Assembly (NCBI GenBank): GCA_013180625.2
Contig: SNVD02009909.1
Span: 124,001-188,000, forward strand
Length of the DNA stretch: 64,000 nucleotides
Reading direction: 5' to 3'
DNA from: Boswellia sacra
Taxonomy: Eukaryota; Streptophyta; Magnoliopsida; Sapindales; Burseraceae
The position numbers were made by a program, and so were the translations under genes. This document shows, piece by piece, positions 12,611-23,143 of the stretch. Under the pieces are notes generated by a model, which worked only from the letters and a program-made list of their open reading frames with translations, was not told where the DNA came from and searched no databases. Every line of letters starts with the position of its first letter. Position 1 is the stretch's first letter.

Positions 12611-13467
12611 TGCTATGTGTGTTTTTGTCTTGTTAGACTATTATATAATAGAGAATTTGTTTCTAAATTAGAATTAAAACAAATTGGGATTTGTATCAAA
12701 CTAGAAAGTTGAGTTTGATTATAATTTGTTTTAATTAGGATAATCTAGGTTACTCATAGTTGGACAAGGAAACTAAAATATGAAAAGTTTTGACCGTATT
12801 TCTAGTCTAGGAATAATGGTTAGACTAGGAATGAGACTCTTTACCCCATATAAAGCCTTGTACATATGAGTGTCGAGAAATCGATCAGGATATCGAGAAA
12901 TCGATCAAGTGAAAAGAAGATGGTAATAAATGCTTTAGGAGCCTTGAGAGACAGTAAGGACGTCAACGTTTGGGTCATCTTGAAAGCTACTATTGGAGTC
13001 ATTAATCGTGAGCAGAATCGTGATTTTGGAAACTACGGTTTGGGATTATAAACCATGAGTATAGATTGAGTACCTGTGGAAGTTTTTCTCTATTAGTTTT
13101 TCCTTGAAAGTATATATCATAGATTGGTGGTAATCTTGGGATACATACATAGGAAGTCTGTTAGTCTTTCCTTAGAGGCATATATCGAAGATTGGTGGTT
13201 ATCTTGTCGATATACCTAGGGAGGCTGTAAGGTTAAATCCTTGTCATTGCTGTTGATATTCTTGTATTTCTCCGTTATTGTTGATTGAAATAAAGTTACT
13301 GTCGAGATCTCCAAAGTGGATTTAAGCTTGATTGGCTGAACCACTATAAATCTGGTGTTCCTATCTTTTTTATTCTCTTATTTGTTTTTTTGCTTGTAGT
13401 TTCGTCATAATTTTGTCAATATCTCGGATTGAACGCTTTCGCGAAAAGCCTGAAATTCACAACAAAT

Positions 13468-13479
13468 TGGTATCAGAGC
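13468..13479 (+). other. primer binding site (initiator Met tRNA)
   Basis: TGGTATCAGAGC lies three bases after the end of the first LTR, matching the complement of the 3' end of plant initiator-Met tRNA, the usual Copia primer. The equivalent site is deleted after the second LTR. Confidence 0.85.
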
Positions 13480-13499
13480 TTTGATTCTAGAATCTGAGA

Positions 13500-13563
13500 T
13501 GGCTACAATAAAATTCGAGATGGAACAATTTAATAGCAAAGGTGGTGTTGGGAAAGAGTGATT
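13500..13563 (+). pseudogene. gag start remnant of the LTR element
   Basis: ATG at about 13500 opens MATIKFEMEQFNSKGGVGKE and then meets TGA. The paralogous internal region (from 14964) is better preserved and runs on through RFEIKVEYYSDRDSETSG to about 15175 (DLIQIKYT). The first dozen residues look like a Copia gag start; the remainder is not a gag I recognise and might be foreign sequence. Confidence 0.5.
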
Positions 13564-13792
13564 TAGATTAAGGTGGAGTATTGTTCAGATTGTGATCCAG
13601 AGACGAGTGGAATAGATGAAGAACACAAAGAGATTTATGAGAAAAAAGTGTTGGAATGGTTTAGGAGGATAGTTAGCAAGTTCAAGCAGTGATTGGACTT
13701 GATCCAGATCAAATATACTTGATGCCCCGAAGGGCTAGTGGAGAGCAGCAATTGGAATGAAGAAGGAAAGTTCGAAATCAAGATCTGAAGTG

Positions 13793-14030
13793 GTTGCGCT
13801 CCCACGCAAGGTGAGTTGCATGCCGGCACAAGTCTGGCAATAAAGTTGCACTCTTGCGCAAGTCTGCCAAGAGGCTTATGCTACCACACAAGGTATGTTG
13901 CGCTCTTATGCAAGTGTTATGCTCCTGCGCAATGTGGGTTGCGCCGCTGCGCAATAGCCATGGATTTGAACAACACTTCAGGCAAAAATATGGCACTCCT
14001 GTGCAACAAAGGTTGCGCACCTATATGACA
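13793..14030. repeat. degenerate palindromic TTGCGCTC..GCGCAA repeat cluster
   Basis: At least seven imperfect copies of a motif like TTGCGCTCYTGCGCAA, each nearly self-complementary, lie in the first internal region. A matching cluster lies at about 15247-15470 in the second. Copies are separated by 10-25 bp. Confidence 0.65.
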
Positions 14031-16364
14031 ACGTGGACTGGAAATCCTTCTTCAACGTGGAATCAAGAATGTTTAAAGACAAAAATAAGGTGACGACTGT
14101 TATGTGTGTTTTTGTCTTGTTAGAATATTAAACAATAGAGGATTTGTTTCTAGATTAGAATTAAAACAAATTGGGATTTGTATCAAACTAGGAAGTTAAG
14201 TTTGATTGTAATTTGTTTTAATTAGGATAACCTAGGTTACTCACAGTTGAACAAGAAAATTGAAATAGGAATAGTTTTGGTCATATTTCTAGTCTAGGAA
14301 TAATGGTTAGACTAGGAAAGCGACTCTTAGCCCTATATAAAGCCTTGTATGTATGAGTTTGGAGATATCGAGAAATCGATCGGGATATCAAGAAATTGAT
14401 CAAGTAGAGAGAAGATGATAATAAACGTTTTTTGAGCCTTATGAGGCGGCAAAAATGTCAACGTTTGGGTCATCCGAAAAGCTACGATTGGAGTCATTAA
14501 CTGTGAGCAGGATAGAGATCTTAGAAGCTTCGGTTTGGGATTGTAAACCGTGAGTATAGATCGAGTACCCGTAGAAGTTATTCTTTGTTAGTCTTTCCTT
14601 GAAAGTATACATCATAGATTCGGTGGTAATCTTGGGATATATACATAGGAAGTCTGTTAGTTTTTCATTAGAGGCATATATCAAAAATTGGTGGTTATCT
14701 TATCGATATGCATAAGGAGGCTGTAAGGTTAAATCATTGTTATTGTTGTTGATATTCTTATTTTTCTCTATTATTGTTTATTGGAATAAAGTTGATGCTG
14801 AGATCTCCAAAGTGGACTTAGGCTTAATTGGCCAAACCACTATAAATCCAGTGTTCTTATCTTCTTTATTCTCTTGTTTGCTTTCTTGCTTGTGGTTTCG
14901 TCATAATTTTGTCAATATCTTGGATTGAACGCTTCCGTAAAAAGCCAGAAATTCATAACAATAAAATTCGAGATGGAACGATTTAATAGCAAGGGTGGTG
15001 TTGGGAGAGAGCGATTTGAGATTAAGGTAGAGTACTATTCAGATCGTGATTCTGAGACTAGTGGAATAGATGAAGGACACAAAGAGATTTATGAGAAAAA
15101 AATGTTGGAATGGTTTGTGAGGACAGTTAACAAGTTCAAGCAGTGCTTAGACTTGATCCAAATCAAATACACTTGATGCCTCGAGGCGCTAGTAGAGAGT
15201 AGCAACTGGAATGAAGAAGAAAGTTCAGAATCAAATTTGAAGTGGTTAATGCTCTCCCCTAAGGTAAGTTGCGTGCCTGCACAAGTATGGTAGCAAAGTT
15301 GCGCTCTTGTGCAAGTCTGCAAGGAGGGTTGCACTACCGCGCAAGGTATGTTACGCTCCTATGCAAGTGTTACGCTCATGCATAATGTGGGTTACGCCCC
15401 TGCGCAATAGCCATGGATTTGAACAATGCTTCATGCAGAAATATGGCACTCCTGCGTAATAAAGGTTGCAGCCTACACCACAAAGTGGGCTAGAAATCCT
15501 TATTCAATGCAGAATCAACAATGTTTAAAGACAAAAATAAGGTAGAGATTATTATGTGTGTTTTTGTCTTGTTAGAATATTGGACAATAGAGGATTTGTT
15601 TCTAGATTAGAATTAAAACAAATTGGGATTGTGTCAAACTAGAAAGTTGAGTTTGATTGTAATTTGTTTTAATCAGGATAATCTAGGTTACTTATAGTTG
15701 GACAAGAAAACTGAAATAGGAAGAGTTTTTGTCGTATTTCTAGTCTAGGAATAATGGTTAGACTAGGAAAGAGACTCTTGGTCGTATATAAAGTCTTGCA
15801 TGTAGAGTGTAGAGATATTGAGAAATCAATCGGGATATCGAGAAATCAATCAAGTGGAAAGAAGACGGTAATAAACGTTTTAGGAGCCTCAGGAGATGAT
15901 CCGTGAGTAGGATCATGATCTTGGAAGCTATAGTTTGGGATTGTAAATCGTGAGTACAGATCGAGTACCTATGGAAGTTCTTTTCTATAAGTCTTTCCTT
16001 GGAAGTATATATCATAGATTTGTGGTAATATTGGGATATATATATAGGAAGTCTATTAGTCTTTCCTTAGAGGCATATATCGAAGATTGGAGGTTATTTT
16101 GTCGACATGCATAGGGAGGTTGTACGATTAAATCCTTATTATTGCTGTTGATATTCTTGTATTTCTCCGTTATTGTTGATTGGAATAAAGTTGCTGCTGA
16201 GATTTCCAAAGTGGACATAGGCTTGATTGGTCGAACCACTGTAAATATGTTATTCCTATCTTCTTTATTCTCTTGTTTATTTTCTTGCCTGTGGTTTCAT
16301 AATAATTTTGTCAATATCTCGGATTGAACGCTTCCCCGAAAAGCCTAAAATTCATAACACATGC

Positions 16365-17453
16365 TCATCAGTTCATTAGGCTAAAGGCAACCATTAGAGC
16401 ATTTGTTTGAGAAATATTAGAGTTGTAAAACAAATACAGTAAGTGTTTGGTGTAAGTCCTTAATGAATGTAAGCCAATATACTATAGTGAAATATTCCAG
16501 TTCTCAACACAGCTTGTGGATATAGGATAAGTTTTCCAAACCATGTAAAATCTTTGTTGTGTTTTATTTGATTTTCAATTCCTTGATTTTAGAACTTGCA
16601 GGTATATTTGTCCATTTATTAAACTTATTGAGGTATGTGACGTTTAATCTAGCTTCTCTTATGAGGTAGCAGATAAACAATGAATCTTAAACAAATAGAA
16701 TAATGATTTTTTTTTCAAAGAGCTTTTAAGATTAAATATCCATATCTTTTATCTCTTTGACCTCATTTATAAAAAATGATATCACTTGAAAAAGGTTGCA
16801 GTTATTAATTTTCGATATTGCTATTGACCTGTAAGGTGTCTAAATTAGATAGAAAAATGCTAATCTTACGTACTTTATATACAAACTCTTTTGGATAAAT
16901 TGATATGTTACAAAGTGATTCAAATTGTGAATATATTAATTCAACTATTTTTCTTTTAAAAAATGATAATGCGTGAATAAATGAATGATACCACATCTAT
17001 TTGTATACAAAATTTATAAGAGTAAATATATGTAAATCATTATTTAGATATAATAAGTCTAAAATACTAATTAATTAAGTAAAGATATTTTCATCTGTAT
17101 TCTTAGGACAAACATAAAGTTAAAAAGATAAAAATAGTAAATAATAAATTTAGTCATACCATTTCAAGGTTTTTTGTTTTTATTTTTATTTTTCTAAAAA
17201 ACATCAATGACTTTGATCTTGAAATAGTATGTAACATTTATTACTCACCAAATCCTTTGGCTAGTGCAGGTAGTGGGAGAGGACGTAATATATAAAGTAC
17301 AATAGCATCAAAATAGTGGTGACATATATTCACAAGCCAGAAGATTATATATTGGAATTCTTGCTAAAAGTGGGATCATGTTATTTAATTGAAAGATAGA
17401 AATCGGTTTGTCTCACTACTTTTTCTTAGCAAATCTATAAAAGATCGTGAGAG
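16365..17453. other. AT-rich intergenic DNA
   Basis: No gene seen. Around 17371-17417 a 45-bp stretch (TGGGATCATG..TATTTAATT..) also occurs at about 31057-31105 upstream of the resistance-gene remnant, indicating an old local duplication. Confidence 0.35.
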
Positions 17454-17570
17454 CACTACAAGAATATTTTTCATATTTGTCACTTTGCATTTTTTTTTAT
17501 TTGGCAGTTTTTAAAAAAAGTGAGAAGTATAACATTGGTTTAGAAGTCAAACCCGTCTATTTATCATATT
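17454..17570 (+). mobile_element. CACTA 5' terminus (same family as 6143-11750)
   Basis: CACTACAAGAATATTTTTC followed by CATATTTGTCACTTTGC, ATTTGGCAGTTTTTAAAAA and AGTGAGAA aligns over about 100 bp with the left end of the element at 6143. No right end (CTTGTAGTG) was found before the AAP pseudogene, so the element is truncated or its right end has decayed. Host-derived sequence follows (18003-18525). Confidence 0.75.
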
Positions 17571-18002
17571 TGTCATATTTGTCTTTATTCAATCACATAT
17601 TTATCACATTTTTTAAATTGTGATAAGTATGTGAATTCTAAAATTTATGTAAAATTATAGTAATTTCTTTTTTTTATTTAGATAAATATTAAGAAATTCA
17701 AATAGTAATATAAATATTTTGTTCAAAAAATTATGATTTTATGGTTAAATATAGATATATTAGAATTTAAAATCTTTAGCTAACAATTTATAAATAATAG
17801 AAAAATTAAATAATATATAATGGTTAAATATAAATTTATTAAATTTTAAAATCTAAATGCACAAATTATACGTAATAAAGAAATTAAATTTATTAATATA
17901 TTTAAAAAAAAGGGATACGGTGTCGTTTTGGTGGGTTTAAGGATATTTAATCCTAAGTGACTCTATCACCTTAAGCAACTAAACCTAATTCAACCTTAAA
18001 TC

Positions 18003-18210
18003 CGCATCTCTTCCAGCAGCTCCAAGTGCCTCTCCATCGCTTCACGGCTCCCCTCCACCATCGCAGTGTCATTGTTCCTCATATCCACGCTCGACTCGCC
18101 GCGTTTGCAGCCTGCCTCCACGCTCAACTCGCCGCGCTTGCAGCTTGCCTCCACGCTCGACTCGTCGCGCTTGCAGTTCTAAGTTCGGAATTGTTTGTGG
18201 GATGTTGATA
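18003..18210 (+). repeat. 33-bp minisatellite in a GC-rich leader-like stretch
   Basis: Three imperfect 33-bp units of the type CCACGCTCGACTCGCCGCG then CTTGCAGCCTGCCT lie at about 18083-18181. They sit in a GC-rich, CT-rich block unlike the AT-rich surroundings, similar to plant 5' leaders. The 60-codon ORF through it is repeat-driven (Ala/Leu/His-rich) and probably not a protein. Confidence 0.65.
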
Positions 18211-18292
18211 ATGTGATGTTATGTGTAATTTTGGTGCTTGGTTGGGTAATTTTACAAGTTTGTGACTTGTTGATGTATGTGTTTATCTACAG

Positions 18293-18525
18293 AAAGCTTA
18301 TAAAACTACTCTGATTCTAGCATACCAGAGTTTTGGTGTTATGTATGGAGACCTAAGCATATCGCCAATCTATGTTTACAAGAGCACATTTACAGGAAGT
18401 TTGAGATCTCATGAGGAAGATGATATAATTCTCGGGGTACTTTCTATGGTTTTCTGGACTTTGACTCTAATCCCTCTCTGTAAGTACATTATATTTGTCT
18501 TAGGAGCAGATGATAATGGTGAAGG
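18293..18525 (+). pseudogene. captured exon of a HAK/KUP/KT potassium transporter
   Basis: After an AG acceptor the frame reads [19 protein letters not shown], then YVYKSTF, then [19 protein letters not shown], then [11 protein letters not shown], and stops at a GT donor. This is the first conserved block of the K+ uptake permease family (GVVYGDLGTSPLYV in typical members, with G and T replaced here), ending exactly at the family's DNGEG|GTFALY intron position. The next exon (GTFALYSLLCRHA) is absent. It is a single-exon fragment after a CACTA left end, so probably captured. No transporter activity is expected. Confidence 0.85.
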
Positions 18526-18739
18526 TGCTCCCGAAAGACCTGCTGCATGTTTATCAACTTATTTGTTCAAATTCTCTGCCCTTTGTTTGAATTCCTGAAG
18601 GAGTCTGGCTCGTTCATGCAGGCGTGGCGAGGTATTAAAATACGTTTGCATTCTATTTCTTTATTGTGTACAATTGATATGCACAAGAGCATTGGTGATG
18701 TTGATATTTTGATGCTTCTACTAAGTTTGGAGGTGTGAA

Positions 18740-19624
18740 GGTTTAAAATTTATAAAAATCAGGAAAGCTGATGGCATGCTTTTCAGTAACAAAGTATGTA
18801 GCACATTCATAAATGCTCATTACCTTTTCTTTCCCTTTTTTATCCCAGTTGTATCAACATGCTTTAGCATTGTTCATCTTCTGTTAGGTTGATTTCATTA
18901 ATGATTTTAATTGTTGTCCCTGATAAGTAATAATAACGGTATCATGACGTTGATGTTAGTTATAGGGAATTATCTACTGTGTATATCTTCTCAAATGGTG
19001 CATATCGTGAAAATAATATAATTAAAGTAACAAAAGAGAAATATAAATAAAAATTGATTAATAAGAGCAAGGCTTTACTTTAATAGAAAAGGCTAATGGA
19101 TATAGAAACATCAAATTTAATCTGGAGCCAACTTACAATATTTGCAAAACCTTGGATTTAATAGGGCTCTTGGCTTCTCCTGATTTTTAATACCAATTCA
19201 GCCATAAAAAAACAATTTGCTGTTAACTGTACTTGGTTGAGGGATGCTATTAGAGAGACTTAAATACTGAAGTTAAGCATAATTATAAGTTAACAAACTT
19301 AACAAAGCATCAAAATATGTTAATATACAGTGCAACGTTATGCGGATATTTTCTATATGTTAAATTTATGTTGGATTTAATTTGATCTGAAATAGTAATA
19401 CTGATGCAAATAATGCAATTGAAGACACAACATTAATTGATCAGGTGTTTTTATAACCGTCAGACATGAGTGATATGTGATGCCACTTGATCAATTTCGC
19501 ATAATCTCTTTCAGTGAAGGTGTGCCTAGTTAATTTACTAGTTGTGAATATTTCCTTCAAAATAAATCTCTCTCCCTCTTTCCTTTTGCCTCTCCTTGCT
19601 TTTCAGTGGTTCCAACTGAGTAAA
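18740..19624. other. AT-rich DNA upstream of AAP pseudogene
   Basis: No gene seen. The last 100 bp before 19625 is pyrimidine-rich like the leader of the intact AAP copy. Confidence 0.35.
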
Positions 19625-20860
19625 ATGGAAGTAGGAGAAGATGGGCGCATCAGAACTGGTAATATCCAAATCATTATTAGCTATATTCATATAGACAAGA
19701 AAGATTTAATTTCTATAAATTCACATGTCTTTGCAACAATTCCTCATTAATTGTTTCCCTTAATTATTATTATTAATATTTTTGCAACTGGCTTTTCAAC
19801 CAATTGCTAGTGACTACTGTTTGGTATGGTATAAAAAGAACTTTCACTGCGAATAATCTTTTCAGAATTAAAAAAAAAAAAAAAAAAAACTATTTGGTTC
19901 GATGGAAATGTGCTATTTTTGTGAGTGAGAGCCTGTTCTGTGTTTTAATAAATTCTAATAAATGCTTCAGAATTTTTTTTCATTTTTCTCTGTAAATTAC
20001 AAATAAAATAATTAGGCTCTTTTTACAAGTAATTCTTTTATGCATACATATACATAAATTACCAAAAAAGAAATTATTACGATCATAATTTTTTAATTTT
20101 ACAGTTGAAATTGTCTGGGGTGGCCCACCATGGAAGAACAAAAATGAAATTTCCGTACGCTAATAAATGCATTATACCAAAAAAAAAAAAACAAAAAGAC
20201 ACATCACCTTCCGTATTTCTTACTCACCAATTCTGCGTTAAAAATAAAATCTACATTATTTTATGATGATCATGATCGGTTCTTTATAAAAAAAAAAAAA
20301 GGAATCGATCGAGTAGCATTTTCCTTGAAATGAAAGCTTTAAAAATAATTCATAAATTACTTAGATATCAATTTATTAAAATGAAAATATTTTCTTATTG
20401 TAAAGAAACTAAATTTTTTTATGATCTTGTTTTTGTGGTGATTCTGCAGGGAAGAGGGAACATGTGGACAGCAACAGACCATCCATTGACGGCGATGATT
20501 GGTTCTGGTACATTGACAGTACCACGCTGTGTGGCTCAGTTTGGATTTTTGGTCCTCTTGTTGTTGTCGCCTTTGCGGCTGTCACATATTACACAACTAT
20601 CCTTGTCAGTGATTGCTACAGAACCCTGACTCTGGTCATGGAAGAAGAAAGAAACTATGGCTGTGTGCGATTTCGTTTTCATTTCCCCGTTTTCCGTTTT
20701 GAACGTTTTAAAAAACAAGAGATAAGTGTGCATTTTTATTCCCAAAACTCATTTTCATAAAACAGATTTTAGGACGTTTTTACCCCTGGTTTATCCCCAA
20801 ATCTACAAACAGTTCCCAAACCCTTAAATCGTTTTTGGTTTCCTCTGCACCTGTCCTCCC

Positions 20861-21125
20861 TTTCCCCACCGAATACATCCTCTCTTACAACCGCCCGATC
20901 TGCCTTGCCACCATCGCCTCCTCCTCTCCTCTCATCCACCATCGGCGCCTGAGCCTTTGTCGTTCTCCATCGGCGCCTGGTTTTGAACTCTCTTGAACTT
21001 TTCCTCTCGTTCTCCACCGAAGACCACCTCAGAACCGCCGGTCGATCTGCCTTGCCACATTGCCTCCTCCTTTCCTCCCGGTCTCCATCGGCGCCTGGGC
21101 CTTTCTCGGCCTCATCACCTCTCCT
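20861..21125 (+). repeat. imperfect tandem duplication in the GC-rich leader region
   Basis: A unit containing CCACCGAA, ACCGCC, CGATCTGCCTTGCCAC, CGCCTCCTCCT and CATCGGCGCCTG occurs at about 20861-20980 and again at about 21005-21100. The region is strongly CT-rich and probably belongs to the promoter and 5' leader of the SmD2 gene. ORFs across it are by-products of base bias. Confidence 0.6.
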
Positions 21126-22244
21126 CTTATCTCCTCATCTCGGCTCATCTTCGCCACCGACACAAGCAGAACAAGCGCGGCAGATCGTTCTCGTCGTCGG
21201 TGCCACCGTCACCAGCCTTGACATCAGCCGCTTGCCCGTCAGTTCCGGCCTTTCTCGACCTCACCACCTCCTATCTCGCCTCTTCCTATCTCCTCTCATT
21301 CGTCGTCGCTGATCTGCTCAACTAATACCCGGTTGTGTGAGGTAACAGCTGAATGAATATATTGGGTTTTTGTGGATTTATTCAATGAAAAATGTGTGGA
21401 GATTGGTGTGTTTGCTGGTGGTAGTGGATGTTGGTTGCTCAAAATTCGGCGGTTTGTTGCGGAATTGATTTGTTTTTTTGTGTGTATAAAAATGAAATTG
21501 ATGGCTGAATTGAGGTGATTATTGGGTTTCCCTTGAATTGAAATGAATTGGTGAAATGAATTGGCTGAATTGAGGTGTTTTTTTGTGTGTATTCGGCGGG
21601 TTGTTGCGAAATTTGGTTGTTTTTTGTGCTTTAATTTAGATTGATTGCTCACACACGGTTTGCCTTTTTTGGAAATGCATTTGCTTTTTGTTTAACAATT
21701 CATTTCACAAAGATACAAAGGATGACAAATCTGGAATTCAGAATCAAGATGGCTGATGTGTGAGTGTGATTGGGTATCTGGATTGATTAATGTGTACATT
21801 TTATACTTGATTATTGCTATTGCTGTTATGCTCTTCCTCAAATTACAGTGTTAGTTATTGTTTTTGTTCTGATGGTGTAGTATTGGTCTTTTGCTGTGTT
21901 TGGTTGCTGAGAAAATGGCGGAGGTTGAAAAATGATTCTGGGAGTTGGATTGACGTCGATGAAGTTTGACATGTTAGGTGGGCCAAGATGGGTTTTCAGT
22001 TTCCAGAGAAGAAAAAGAAGTGAAACTATTTTTGGTTTATAGTTGCCGGAAAGTAGCCTAGGTTTATCATTGATTTTTTTTTCTTTTTGTAAAATAATAA
22101 CAACAAATCGTATGAGTTGGATATGAACCTTCCTGTGGATATATATTGTTTGCTATGAAAGAGCCTTTAGATTTCGTGATTTATTAAACATATAATTAAT
22201 TAATGTATGTATGTAAATTTGCATTGAAAATTTTTATAAAATCT

Positions 22245-22327
22245 CCTCTGAGGATGACTAAAAAATACTTTCGTTCTTCCGAGATGACATTGTGCGGAAA
22301 AGTTTTTGGAGACCTGAACTGAAGAGG
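22245..22327 (+). ncRNA. candidate C/D-box snoRNA, copy 1 (18S rRNA guide)
   Basis: An 83-nt unit closed by a terminal stem CCTCT/AGAGG. Box C is imperfect (AGGATGA), D' imperfect (CCGA at 22279) and box D perfect (CTGA at 22319-22322). Upstream of D' lies ACTTTCGTTCT, complementary to the conserved 18S rRNA segment AGAACGAAAGT. The fifth base from D' would pair with the A before CG, fitting 2'-O-methylation of the kind guided by U59/snR54-type snoRNAs (from memory). It lies in the presumed 5' untranslated intron of SmD2, on the same strand, a common plant arrangement. Confidence 0.6.
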
Positions 22328-22490
22328 CTCTTTCAATGCTTGATATATATCTGTAAATTGGTAATTAGGATTTTCTTTTTTTTTTTTAATTTCTAAAGGC
22401 TGGTTATTAGTTTATATAGCTCTTTAGCTTTCTTTTTTTTTTTTTTTAATTGTGGCTGGTAAATTTATCAGATTGGGTATGGAGATCTTC

Positions 22491-22572
22491 TCTCTTATGA
22501 TGTTGAAATGAAAACTTTCGTTCTCCTGAGTTTTAAAATGCTGAAAATATGTGGAGACCTGAGCTGAAGAGA
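22491..22572 (+). ncRNA. candidate C/D-box snoRNA, copy 2 (18S rRNA guide)
   Basis: An 82-nt paralogue of the unit at 22245. The terminal stem is TCTCT/AGAGA, box C ATGATGT, D' a perfect CTGA (22526-22529), box D CTGA (22564-22567). The guide ACTTTCGTTCT is kept in the same register before D', while the flanks have diverged. A second shared stretch, TGGAGACCTGA, precedes box D and may be another guide whose target I could not place. Conservation of boxes and guide with drift elsewhere is what selection on a guide RNA would leave. Confidence 0.65.
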
Positions 22573-22681
22573 TTTCTTAGAAGATCTTTATCGTCATTTC
22601 ATTAGCAACTTTTATTGAGTTTGGAGCATTGTTGTTTTCCTCATCTCATTCACCCTTGAGATCATTTGCTGGGTCAAATAG

Positions 22682-22780
22682 GTCATTGGCCGCCTCTTTA
22701 GAGGTGATGCATTTTGCTCTATTTTTTGGATTAGTGTTTGCTACATTGGCCTTGCTCAAGGCTTGCATGTCAAACATAAG
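22682..22780 (+). other. exon-like open block, unidentified
   Basis: A 99-nt open block between an AG acceptor (AAATAG) and a GT donor (AAG|GTAAAA) reads VIGRLFRGDAFCSIFWISV, then CYIGLAQGLHVKHK. It may be an untranslated exon of SmD2, another captured exon or chance. I do not recognise it. Confidence 0.25.
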
Positions 22781-23143
22781 GTAAAAATACAAGCTTGCGA
22801 AGTTTTTTTTTTGTTTTTTTAATAATATTTACTCATGTTAGCTAAGCCAAATTTTATCTTTCCTCTGTTTTCAATTAACTTTCTTATCAGTAGTTGGTAG
22901 TAAGGTTTTCTCATTTTTCTCATTTTCTAGCTCTTAATAAGATTAATCTGTTGGTGAGATAAATATTGTTAATGCTTCAATGTTTATGGGTTTGAATGTT
23001 GTTATGATGTTTGATCTGTTTACCATTCACACTTACTGTTTTTCAAGCATAATGCTGACGTATTTTCCCTTTGTTAAATGATATGCTTTGGTGTGTTTTG
23101 GACAGGTTTTAACTGAAGTTTTACTTGAAGAAAGTTTTCAAAT

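Larger units (their letters stand above)
12606..16364 (+). mobile_element. non-autonomous LTR retroelement with three LTRs and two internal regions
   Basis: Structure: LTR 12611-13464 (854 bp), internal 13465-14097, LTR 14098-14960 (863 bp), internal 14961-15549, LTR 15550-16359 (810 bp). Both outer borders carry the perfect 5-bp duplication CATGC (12606-12610 and 16360-16364). LTRs start TG(C/T)TATGTG (TA in the third) and end TTCAYAACA. The first internal region begins with a primer binding site complementary to initiator-Met tRNA. The internal regions are only about 0.6 kb, carrying a decayed gag start and no pol. Such LTR-shared arrays are known for TRIM-like elements and arise by unequal LTR exchange or tandem integration. 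The third LTR has an internal deletion near 15898. Confidence 0.88.

Noticed and set aside
20769..21325. Overlapping ORFs of 82-110 codons on both strands
   Set aside because: They arise from a CT-rich duplicated leader region; Ser/Pro/Arg-rich reading in every frame, no recognisable domain.
21296..21652. 118-codon minus-strand ORF rich in Asn, His and Lys
   Set aside because: Antisense to the leader and intron of SmD2, low complexity, repeats of NSA and HTKK due to simple sequence.
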